From assembly GCA_023434025.1 (NCBI GenBank), contig JAEYTL010000050.1, forward strand, positions 1-34,616: a stretch of DNA of 34,616 nt. Reading direction: 5' to 3'. The DNA is from Bacteroidota bacterium. Its GTDB lineage: Bacteria; Bacteroidota; Bacteroidia; Flavobacteriales; Flavobacteriaceae. The notes under the pieces were generated by a model. That model saw only the letters and a list, made by a program, of their open reading frames with translations. It was not told where the DNA came from and did no database searches. Of this stretch, positions 1 through 7,625 are shown in pieces; the first letter of the stretch is position 1, and every line of letters starts with the position of its first letter. Made by a program: the position numbers and the translations under genes.

Positions 1-31
1 ACAGTATATTGAGAACATTGTTAACGAAATG

Positions 32-1844
32 AATATCGTGTTTTCTAATCTTTAATCAAACCACAACTATCACCTAAAGAAATAGAAAAGATTATCCAAT
101 ATCGTGTTTTCTAATCTTTAATCAAACCACAACGATTAGGGATTCAATTGTCAAGCCTTGCATAATATCGTGTTTTCTAATCTTTAATCAAACCACAACC
201 GACGGTACACCTGCCGACGATGATGTTTTAATATCGTGTTTTCTAATCTTTAATCAAACCACAACATGTATTCAATTTCGATTTGGTATCTTGTTAATAT
301 CGTGTTTTCTAATCTTTAATCAAACCACAACACGTAAGACATCGAGCAATTAATTAACCATAATATCGTGTTTTCTAATCTTTAATCAAACCACAACATA
401 TCACCGTAATTAGATTTAGACTTTTCAAATATCGTGTTTTCTAATCTTTAATCAAACCACAACTGGTTTAATTTTTATAAATCAAAATTCCCAAATATCG
501 TGTTTTCTAATCTTTAATCAAACCACAACCTGCTTCATATCCTTTAATCGCATCTTGTAAATATCGTGTTTTCTAATCTTTAATCAAACCACAACTGCAT
601 AAACTGCTTGCCTGTACTGGTCTTAAATATCGTGTTTTCTAATCTTTAATCAAACCACAACTAACAGATTCCAATAACGATAAAGCAAATGAATATCGTG
701 TTTTCTAATCTTTAATCAAACCACAACGCATCATTTGTTACAACGATTGATATACTAATATCGTGTTTTCTAATCTTTAATCAAACCACAACTATGGTAG
801 TTTCTATAATACTAAAGAAGAAAATATCGTGTTTTCTAATCTTTAATCAAACCACAACCTTGCTGAAATAAATTGGAATCCTGTCATTAATATCGTGTTT
901 TCTAATCTTTAATCAAACCACAACGGAGAAGGCTTTTTAAGTTCAAGGGAAATTAATATCGTGTTTTCTAATCTTTAATCAAACCACAACCAACAATAAC
1001 TAAACAAATAACTTACAACAAATATCGTGTTTTCTAATCTTTAATCAAACCACAACTTCATCTGATGATTCTATCAACAGGCCTGTAATATCGTGTTTTC
1101 TAATCTTTAATCAAACCACAACCCAATTGTTGATGAAGAAAAAGCTATTGAAATATCGTGTTTTCTAATCTTTAATCAAACCACAACCCATATATGGAAG
1201 TACAGCCATTTCAAAGTAATATCGTGTTTTCTAATCTTTAATCAAACCACAACCCTTGTAATGAAGGAAATCTAAAAAGTTTTAATATCGTGTTTTCTAA
1301 TCTTTAATCAAACCACAACCAATGCTTTTTTCTTTTTTTGGTCATACACAATATCGTGTTTTCTAATCTTTAATCAAACCACAACCTTCGGCTGTTAGCC
1401 TTTTCGTATATTTGCAATATCGTGTTTTCTAATCTTTAATCAAACCACAACATTACAGCAATTACGATGTTTTTTATAATAATATCGTGTTTTCTAATCT
1501 TTAATCAAACCACAACTCTGCAAAGTATATTCGTGTGTACACGAAAATATCGTGTTTTCTAATCTTTAATCAAACCACAACTGGCGTTTCATGATGTTCC
1601 GCTGCCATCAAAATATCGTGTTTTCTAATCTTTAATCAAACCACAACTTAATTTCTCTGCGAATCCCTTCTCGAGTAAATATCGTGTTTTCTAATCTTTA
1701 ATCAAACCACAACATTTCCTATAATTTTTCCAGTTCAGGATTAATATCGTGTTTTCTAATCTTTAATCAAACCACAACACAGCCGCCGCAACCTTGGAAT
1801 TAGCTGTCAATATCGTGTTTTCTAATCTTTAATCAAACCACAAC
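32..1844 (-). CRISPR. Type II-C CRISPR array, 28 repeats and 27 spacers
   Basis: Twenty-eight copies of a 36-bp repeat start at 32, 98, 164 and so on to 1809. Every copy appears identical. On the plus strand each begins AATATCGTG and ends TCAAACCACAAC; in the crRNA sense (minus strand) it begins GTTGTGGTTTGA, the usual start for Bacteroidota type II repeats. Of 27 complete spacers, 22 are 30 nt and five are 29 nt (those ending at 756, 1151, 1480, 1545 and 1742). I saw no repeated spacer. The minus-strand reading is set by the tracrRNA near 6773-6798, whose anti-repeat is complementary to the minus-strand repeat, and by cas9 being on the same strand upstream. Positions 1-31 are spacer-like but 31 nt long without reaching a preceding repeat, so the array may continue or end there. 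Spacer targets cannot be assigned without a search. Confidence 0.98.
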
Positions 1845-1930
1845 TGTAGCGATCTGCGTAGAAACTCCGTTGTGGTTTGAGTTGTTCAAGAGTTTGAAAA
1901 TTTTATGTCAATGAACTTTTACTTAAAAAA
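1845..1930 (-). other. Cas9-proximal array flank with inverted half-repeat
   Basis: This is the stretch between the first transcribed repeat and the small ORF downstream of cas9, where a leader would be expected. The plus strand carries GTTGTGGTTTGA at 1869-1880, the exact reverse complement of the end of the adjacent repeat (1833-1844), separated by 24 nt. A minus-strand transcript could therefore fold a 12-bp stem that hides the 5' part of the first repeat. I see no clear TAnnTTTG promoter box here, so pre-crRNA could come from read-through from cas9 or from promoters I cannot recognise. Confidence 0.6.
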
Positions 1931-2071
1931 TTAAACTAAACCTAATTTCTTTTTAAACTCAAGAAGCATTTCTTCTTTGGTTTGCTTTTTTGCTAAACCA
2001 CTTTTCTCAGCCTTATCTATTTTTGCTTGTATTTTTTCGATTTGTTCTTTTGTTAATTTTGGTTCATCCAT
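1931..2071 (-). CDS. Small 46-residue charged protein downstream of cas9
   Basis: An ATG on the minus strand at 2071 opens 46 codons ending in TAA at 1931-1933. The protein begins MDEPKLTKEQIEKIQ and ends KKKLGLV. It is dominated by Lys, Glu and Gln, has no Cys, Trp or membrane segment, and should be mostly helical. Its start lies two bases after the cas9 stop codon, so translation is probably coupled to cas9. I do not recognise the family. The tail (ending near SGLAKKQTKEEMLLEFKKK) faintly resembles the C-terminal tails of small ParD- or RelB-like antitoxins, but no toxin gene is next to it and this is only an impression. It could also be a non-functional AT-rich ORF, although the tight coupling and even codon pattern argue for a real gene. 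Confidence 0.6.
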   Translation of the reverse strand: MDEPKLTKEQIEKIQAKIDKAEKSGLAKKQTKEEMLLEFKKKLGLV

Positions 2072-2073
2072 AA

Positions 2074-5000
2074 TTATATTTTTTCAAACTTTCCAGTTGA
2101 TAATACCTTAAAATCAATTCCCTCAATAAAAGCTGTAAATTGTCCTGGACTCATTTTTCTTGTTGGCTTATTTTCTCCTAATTTAAAATCTCCATCAGGC
2201 TTGAAATCATCTTTTTTAATGTCATCTGATTTTCTTGCTTCTTTGAAATATCTCAATTGAATAACACCATATTCATCAACTTTACCAGAAGACCTCGATA
2301 TTCTGTTAATTGACAATCCTTCTATCAAATATATTCTTCCTTTGAAATCTACAATTTCAGAAATATCTTTTGGATTCTCAACAGTTTTATCGTAAAAAAT
2401 TACTTGTTGTCCTTTTTTCAAAATAACATCTCTGTTATTGCTTTTTGCAATTGGATATAAGACTTTTTTCCCTTTTATCTCTTTTTCTTTTTGGATTGGG
2501 TAAAATCCTTCGCCTTGTTTAATAAGTTTTGCTAAATTAAAATTATTGATTAATTCAAACTCTCTTTTTCCATCCAACTCATAAATTGCCATTGCATAGT
2601 TTTCATCGTTTTGTGAATAAATAGTTTGCTTATATTCAAAACGAGATTTAGACAAAAGGCTATGTTTTTTAATCTCTAATGGGTTTTTAACATTTGTCAC
2701 AAAAACACGAACCTTATTAATCGGAATTCCAACTAATTTTTTTTCTTCATTTGGCTCTCTCATCCAAATATTTATTCCTTCTTTTATTACTGCTACTTTC
2801 TTTCCTAAAACAGTTTTGAAAGTAATAAGCCCATCTTTTATTGCCTTTTGTATTTTTCCCGCTACTACATTATCAACAATATTACTAATATCATTTTCGG
2901 ATAATTTCGACAATGCTTTTCTTTCAACAAAATTAATTACATCATTACCTTTTATGTCTTTCTTTAAAATGAAAGCACCATTTGATGTATGTTTTGGTTT
3001 TTTAGTATTATCATCAATTTCAGGCTGTTTTATTGCTCCATAATTACCTGCTAAATGTAGCGAACCTCGAATGGTATCCCCTTGATTGTATTTAGGGATT
3101 TTATAAAATGTATCTCCATTTGTTACAATCTTGAAATAATCTTTGCCTTCTATTTTATTTAAATAGTTTTTTGGCAACTCTTTATAGTATGTGTCACTAT
3201 GTTTTTCTTTATTTTTAGGAATTCTGTAAAGTATTGCAGAATCAAAAATTAATTTAAAATAATCTTTTCCTTCTATTTTATTCTTAAACCCTTCTGGCAG
3301 TTCACTTTTTAGCAAATATTTTTTTTTACCTCGAACCCTAACAATCTTTTTCGATTGCTTTTTAACATTATCGGGCGTATAATGTGAAACCAAAATTTCT
3401 TCTTCTATTTTTTCTAAATCTTCTTTAAAGGTTTTCCAAGGTTTTGATGCAGCAAGTATTTTTCTAGCCTCAGGAATTTGTTCTTTATCTTCTAATGTCC
3501 AAGCGTGAGCCAAAACATCATATTTGTCTTTGGTCATACAGGCAATAGTAATCGCATCAATAGTATGATGTGTGTGTTTGCTTCTGTCTTTAATTTTATA
3601 ATGTTTGAATCCGTTTTCATCCTGATAGCTTTCTTGTATTCCCCATATTTTTCTAAATTCTGCTACCATTCCACCTTTTACACTTTCAACTCTTTTGAAA
3701 TACGATTTCAAATACGCTTGCGAATATTTAGTAATAATTCCTGTATCTGGAATTTGACTATTCTTAAATCCCACTTTTGGTTCTTTCCAAGTAAAACGGT
3801 CGTATTTTCCTTGAAGGTAATCTCGCTTTAAGGTTAAATAATGTCTTCTTCTTATCTTTTTGTCTTTGACTTCTTTAGTTGTAGCTGCCTTAATTGAACG
3901 ACTTATGATTTCGATTTCTCTTGATAAATTATCTGCTTCTTCTTTCCAATGTACAATTCTTGGCAAAATCTCCAAATGATTAGTTAATTCGGTTGGCATT
4001 TTTTGCTTTTTAACGTCTCTATTGAAACGTTGGCTACAAAGCGTTTTGTTCATTTGGGAATTATCCTGAGAAATACTTCTTGGAATAGTGTGTTCAATGT
4101 CATAAGCAGGATTACTTCCTATAATATCACAAATACTAATGTTTTTTCCTTGTTCATAAATTTCACATTTCCTTTGTTCAATCCACAATTGATATCTTAA
4201 AATATCATCTTCAGTTGGTTCAACTTCTTTTTTACATTCTTCGAAATAGAGTTTCTTAATTTCTTTGATGGCATCTTCTCTGAATTTTTTATTCTCGTTT
4301 TGATAATCTTGAATTCCTTTTCTTTTATTAGCATCGTTCAATTCACGAGCCATTTCTATATGAATTCGTGTATTTTCATCAACGTAACCATCAAAAATGA
4401 GTGTGTTCAGCACTTTTCTCAATTGGTGCAAAGCCCGCATTGCCATTGGGTTTTTAATCGAATTAGTTAATGGGCTTCCTAAAACGACTTTTTCATTTCC
4501 AAATTTATCTTTAATAATTTTCCTTTTAAAGACTTCAATATCTGAGGGATGATAAAGCTTTTTCAGTCGTTTTGGATTACTACAAAAAACTTCGCCGTCT
4601 TGATTTTTTCCTGAAAGAAATTCCAAAACTTTTTCATCTAATCGTTTTACTTTTATAAATTCATGTTTTTTTAATTGCTCAATAAAAATTGGAAATAGAT
4701 TTTCAAGAATTACTTTTTGTTCAGATTCGTTATCAATTGTTTGGTTTTTATAAAATGAAACTAATTTATTAGTCAAATCACTTTTATAAATGGATTCCGC
4801 TTCTTTGGAGTAATATTCTTCTTTTAGTTTACAATCTTTAATAAGTCCATTAATTATTTCTAATTGATTTTTTTTAAACGTATAATTTTCAACTATTTCA
4901 GCAATTTGAGTTTGAATGTATTTTCGTTGAAGTTTATCTTTCCAAATATCCTCATCAACAATGTTTTCGATATTTGCCATAAAAACAGCGTGAGAATACA

Positions 5001-6660
5001 ACAAGCCTTCTTTGATGTAAGGAAGAATTTTATTAATTGCAGACAAACTTAAACTGGCAAAATCTTTTTTCAATTTAATTTTACTAAAAGCTTTAGCACT
5101 TTTATCATCAAAACCTAGTTTCTCTTTTGCATATTCATACAAGTAAACATCTGAAGTTGCAACGGATAACAAATGCCATAAATCTTTACAATCAACTGAT
5201 TTTATAACTTCTTCCCTTTTAACATTTAAAGTTTTGTAAGTAAATATTTTTGTCTTCCAATCTTCTCCAATCACATTTTTTAATGATGCTGAAACTTGAC
5301 AAGCAGAAACTGTATCAGTTGGTTTGTAATTGAACCAATAAAAAAACTCATTCTTCTTTGAAGATTTATAAAATCCAAAACTTGCACCTTTTTCAATTAA
5401 TTCTTTAGCTAAAACTTCAAAATTGAAATCATTTTTTCTATAAAATTTCTGAACTAATTTTAGTTTTTCTTCTTGTGTAAGAAAACGCAATGTTTTTTCG
5501 CTTTGAGTTCCAATTTTAATGGTATTCAAATAGGTCCACATTCTGTATTCTTCAAAATCAGGATGTGAAATTGCACAACGAGATTTACTTGTTTCAAAGG
5601 AACATTTTCCAATCAATCCTTTTTGAGATTTCAATGGTCTTTGAAAAAAAATAGCTCTGTACAATTCTTTTGCTAATCCAGTAAATTTCTTTTCCGGAAG
5701 CTTTTCATTTTCATCAATTCCTTGAATTCCTTGAACTTTACAAATTGCTATAAACTCATTTAAATAATGTTCTTCTCTTGAAGTATATTGATTTCTAATT
5801 TTTCCTTTGTTGTATAAACTAAAAAAATACTGACCTAAAGTTTTAAAGTTTCCATCAAGCATAGCTTGCGAAATATCTTTAATTTTACCTTTTACTTTAC
5901 CTAAATCTTCTTTCTTATTTAATCTGGCAATCAGTTCTTCTTTACATTTCACAATGTCATTTTCATTCTTTTTAGCAATTGCAACCAAAGAATTATAAAG
6001 AGATTTCAATTTCTTCTCGCCTTCATCCAACTCTTTTTTAAAACCTCCTTTTTCTGTTTCATCAATAATCCCAAGATTAATAAAGTAATCCTTTAATTCA
6101 TTTAAAATTAATTCAGCGTTTTCAGCATCTTCAATAAAAGATTGTATTTGAGGATTATGCTCTTCAAAAACTCCTTCGGCAGATTGATCTAGTCGATTAC
6201 TTAAAAAACCTCTTCGTTGAGCAATGTGATAGAAAGCTCTACCAAGTTCATACAATGCTACTTTTTCTTTGCTGGCTCTATCTCTGAAAAAATATGGATT
6301 GTTATTTTCATCTTCACTAGTTCGCAACCATTTTAGGAATTCAGGATTTAGTGGATAATCTTTAAAACCAGATTTTTTCCATTCTTCAACTTCTTCAATT
6401 GATAATGGACACATTCCGTTTATTGACAAAACTTTTAAAGTTTCGTACTTCCTTAATTTTCTACGATATTTAATTTTTCTTGCACTTCTATAACTCGTCC
6501 GTTCAGCTGCTCGAGAACTTTCAATGCCTTTTTCAGATTTCACTCCTTCCGAAAATATTCTAACTCCTTTATCTATCAAAGAAAAATCAACTCCTTCTCT
6601 ATCCACAATCGCCCAACCAATACTATTTGTCCCCAAATCCAATCCTAAAATTCTTGCCAT
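2074..6660 (-). CDS. cas9: CRISPR-associated endonuclease Cas9, type II-C
   Basis: This is the RNA-guided DNA nuclease of the locus, 1528 residues. The RuvC-I motif is at the N terminus (ILGLDLGTNSIGWA, Asp8). An Arg/Lys-rich bridge helix follows at about 50-75. RuvC-II is RIHIEMARE (Glu769). The HNH motif is DIEHTIPRS with His857 and Asn871 in DNSQMNKTLC; the residue before the His is Glu rather than the Asp of SpCas9. RuvC-III is KHTHHTIDA (His1032, Asp1035). All catalytic positions are therefore present and the nuclease should be active. The C-terminal part has the type II-C landmark DTIRGSLH near 1195-1202. Just before it sits an unusual tandem duplication of a 41-residue unit (about 1121-1192), which helps explain the length. 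The gene is divergent from the tracrRNA and its stop nearly touches the 46-codon ORF. Composition is much more AT-rich than the operons after 7000. Confidence 0.98.
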   Translation of the reverse strand: MARILGLDLGTNSIGWAIVDREGVDFSLIDKGVRIFSEGVKSEKGIESSRAAERTSYRSARKIKYRRKLRKYETLKVLSINGMCPLSIEEVEEWKKSGFKDYPLNPEFLKWLRTSEDENNNPYFFRDRASKEKVALYELGRAFYHIAQRRGFLSNRLDQSAEGVFEEHNPQIQSFIEDAENAELILNELKDYFINLGIIDETEKGGFKKELDEGEKKLKSLYNSLVAIAKKNENDIVKCKEELIARLNKKEDLGKVKGKIKDISQAMLDGNFKTLGQYFFSLYNKGKIRNQYTSREEHYLNEFIAICKVQGIQGIDENEKLPEKKFTGLAKELYRAIFFQRPLKSQKGLIGKCSFETSKSRCAISHPDFEEYRMWTYLNTIKIGTQSEKTLRFLTQEEKLKLVQKFYRKNDFNFEVLAKELIEKGASFGFYKSSKKNEFFYWFNYKPTDTVSACQVSASLKNVIGEDWKTKIFTYKTLNVKREEVIKSVDCKDLWHLLSVATSDVYLYEYAKEKLGFDDKSAKAFSKIKLKKDFASLSLSAINKILPYIKEGLLYSHAVFMANIENIVDEDIWKDKLQRKYIQTQIAEIVENYTFKKNQLEIINGLIKDCKLKEEYYSKEAESIYKSDLTNKLVSFYKNQTIDNESEQKVILENLFPIFIEQLKKHEFIKVKRLDEKVLEFLSGKNQDGEVFCSNPKRLKKLYHPSDIEVFKRKIIKDKFGNEKVVLGSPLTNSIKNPMAMRALHQLRKVLNTLIFDGYVDENTRIHIEMARELNDANKRKGIQDYQNENKKFREDAIKEIKKLYFEECKKEVEPTEDDILRYQLWIEQRKCEIYEQGKNISICDIIGSNPAYDIEHTIPRSISQDNSQMNKTLCSQRFNRDVKKQKMPTELTNHLEILPRIVHWKEEADNLSREIEIISRSIKAATTKEVKDKKIRRRHYLTLKRDYLQGKYDRFTWKEPKVGFKNSQIPDTGIITKYSQAYLKSYFKRVESVKGGMVAEFRKIWGIQESYQDENGFKHYKIKDRSKHTHHTIDAITIACMTKDKYDVLAHAWTLEDKEQIPEARKILAASKPWKTFKEDLEKIEEEILVSHYTPDNVKKQSKKIVRVRGKKKYLLKSELPEGFKNKIEGKDYFKLIFDSAILYRIPKNKEKHSDTYYKELPKNYLNKIEGKDYFKIVTNGDTFYKIPKYNQGDTIRGSLHLAGNYGAIKQPEIDDNTKKPKHTSNGAFILKKDIKGNDVINFVERKALSKLSENDISNIVDNVVAGKIQKAIKDGLITFKTVLGKKVAVIKEGINIWMREPNEEKKLVGIPINKVRVFVTNVKNPLEIKKHSLLSKSRFEYKQTIYSQNDENYAMAIYELDGKREFELINNFNLAKLIKQGEGFYPIQKEKEIKGKKVLYPIAKSNNRDVILKKGQQVIFYDKTVENPKDISEIVDFKGRIYLIEGLSINRISRSSGKVDEYGVIQLRYFKEARKSDDIKKDDFKPDGDFKLGENKPTRKMSPGQFTAFIEGIDFKVLSTGKFEKI

Positions 6661-6751
6661 AATCGTAATTTTTTAATCCGCTTTTAAAAGTAATAAAAAG
6701 AAATTTAACATTTTTACGGAAATCCATAAACCACCTCAAAAAAGTTTTTTC

Positions 6752-6759
6752 TATATTTG
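6752..6759 (+). promoter_or_regulatory. Putative -7 box of the tracrRNA promoter
   Basis: TATATTTG matches the Bacteroidota -7 consensus TAnnTTTG. It lies 13 bases before the anti-repeat, which would place the transcript start at about 6764-6766. I found no TTG at the usual 17-23 nt upstream, so the -33 half is weak. Confidence 0.5.
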
Positions 6760-6764
6760 TATCA

Positions 6765-6853
6765 GATTAAAATTTCTAATCTTTAATCTTATCACAATAA
6801 GGCTATATGCCGTAGATGAAAATCTTTAGTCCTGCTTCGGTGGGACTTTTTTT
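6765..6853 (+). ncRNA. tracrRNA
   Basis: The anti-repeat spans 6773-6798. Positions 6773-6788 pair perfectly with repeat positions 11-26 of the crRNA. After a two-base mismatch, 6791-6797 pair with repeat positions 2-8, including one G-U pair. Then come a short GGC/GCC stem-loop at 6801-6811, an AGAT-GAAA-ATCT stem-loop at 6814-6825, and a terminator hairpin at 6828-6847 with a TTCG loop and a run of seven T. This order of duplex, nexus-like stems and terminator is standard for type II-C tracrRNAs. It directs RNase III processing and loads crRNA onto Cas9. The exact 5' end is inferred from the promoter box. Confidence 0.93.
6828..6853 (+). terminator. Intrinsic terminator of the tracrRNA
   Basis: An 8-bp stem (AGTCCTGC with GTGGGACT, two G-T pairs) closes a TTCG tetraloop and is followed by seven T. 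It also insulates the tracrRNA from the tetR gene that follows on the same strand. Confidence 0.9.
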
Positions 6854-6910
6854 ATGCCGAACAATTACTAAAATTAAGTTAATCAATTTCAAAATCAATA
6901 GTAATGCTAT

Positions 6911-6944
6911 TAAATTTGCGTTGTCTTTTTACTTTTACAAAAAG
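6911..6944 (+). promoter_or_regulatory. tetR operon promoter box and possible operator
   Basis: TAAATTTG at 6911-6918 fits TAnnTTTG and lies 33 bases before the chosen tetR start. A small inverted repeat, CTTTTT at 6925-6930 and AAAAAG at 6939-6944, falls between the predicted transcript start and the ATG, where a TetR-type protein could bind to repress its own operon. The operator suggestion is weak because the arms are short A/T runs. Confidence 0.4.
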
Positions 6945-6951
6945 CAAGCGT

Positions 6952-7623
6952 ATGAAAAACATTTTAGACGGCATCAAAATAAACATCAGCCCCAAAATTT
7001 TTGTCAAGGATCCGGAAACTTCGGAACTGGGTAAAAAAATCATTGAAAACAGTATTCAGCTGATCGATGAAATTGGTTTTGACAATTTTACCTTTAAAAA
7101 ATTAGGACAGCAAATCGGTTCAAACGAAAGTTCAATTTACCGTTATTTTGAGAGCAAACACAAACTTTTGTTGTACCTTAGTTCATGGTATTGGGGCTGG
7201 ATAGAATTCAAACTGGTCCTGAATACCAACAACATGGCAAACCCGAAAGACAAACTGATAAAAGCCATCGAAATGGTTACGCAGGAAATCACAAGCGACA
7301 ACAATCATCCGCACATCAATGAAGTAATGCTCCATAAGATCATTATTTGTGAATTCTCTAAATCATATCTTACCAAAGAAGTTGACGAAGAAAACAAAGA
7401 AGGTTATTTTCTGGTTTACAAAAGGGTCATTAACCGTATCGTAGAAATGGTCACGGCTGTAAACCCGGCTTATCCCTATGCCAAAAGCCTTATTTCTACC
7501 GTGGTGGAAGGTGCCCTGCACCAGCATTTTTTAAAAGACCATTTTACATCCATTACCGATTGCTCAAAAAAAAGCAGCCCTTCCGAATTTTTTAAAACCT
7601 TAGTGTTAAAACAAATCAGCTGA
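6952..7623 (+). CDS. TetR/AcrR family transcriptional regulator
   Basis: The 223-residue protein has an N-terminal TetR DNA-binding domain. The helix-turn-helix is at about 45-76, with FTFKKLGQQIGSNESSIYRY followed by FESKHKLL, the typical family layout. The rest is a variable helical ligand-binding domain. I chose the ATG at 6952 (MKNILDGIK) over an in-frame ATG at 6904. The upstream one lies before the promoter box at 6911-6918, and the extra 16 residues do not look like part of the family. It is the first gene of an operon with an ABC transporter, HlyD adaptor and TolC channel; the next gene starts two bases after its stop. It probably senses an effector and represses this export operon. 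The ligand is unknown. Confidence 0.9.
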   Translation: MKNILDGIKINISPKIFVKDPETSELGKKIIENSIQLIDEIGFDNFTFKKLGQQIGSNESSIYRYFESKHKLLLYLSSWYWGWIEFKLVLNTNNMANPKDKLIKAIEMVTQEITSDNNHPHINEVMLHKIIICEFSKSYLTKEVDEENKEGYFLVYKRVINRIVEMVTAVNPAYPYAKSLISTVVEGALHQHFLKDHFTSITDCSKKSSPSEFFKTLVLKQIS

Positions 7624-7625
7624 TC

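Noticed and set aside
32..1844. Plus-strand transcription of the CRISPR array
   Set aside because: The tracrRNA anti-repeat has the plus-strand repeat sequence, so it can only pair with crRNA made from the minus strand; cas9 is also on the minus strand.
1869..1880. The inverted half-repeat as a second tracrRNA
   Set aside because: It is only 12 bases long with no stem-loops or terminator after it, and a complete tracrRNA exists at 6765-6853.
3505..3831. 108-codon open frame on the plus strand inside cas9
   Set aside because: It is antisense to an intact cas9, rich in Phe/Ile/Ser from complementing Lys/Glu-rich codons, and has no recognisable domain. Other plus-strand frames in cas9 were rejected for the same reason.
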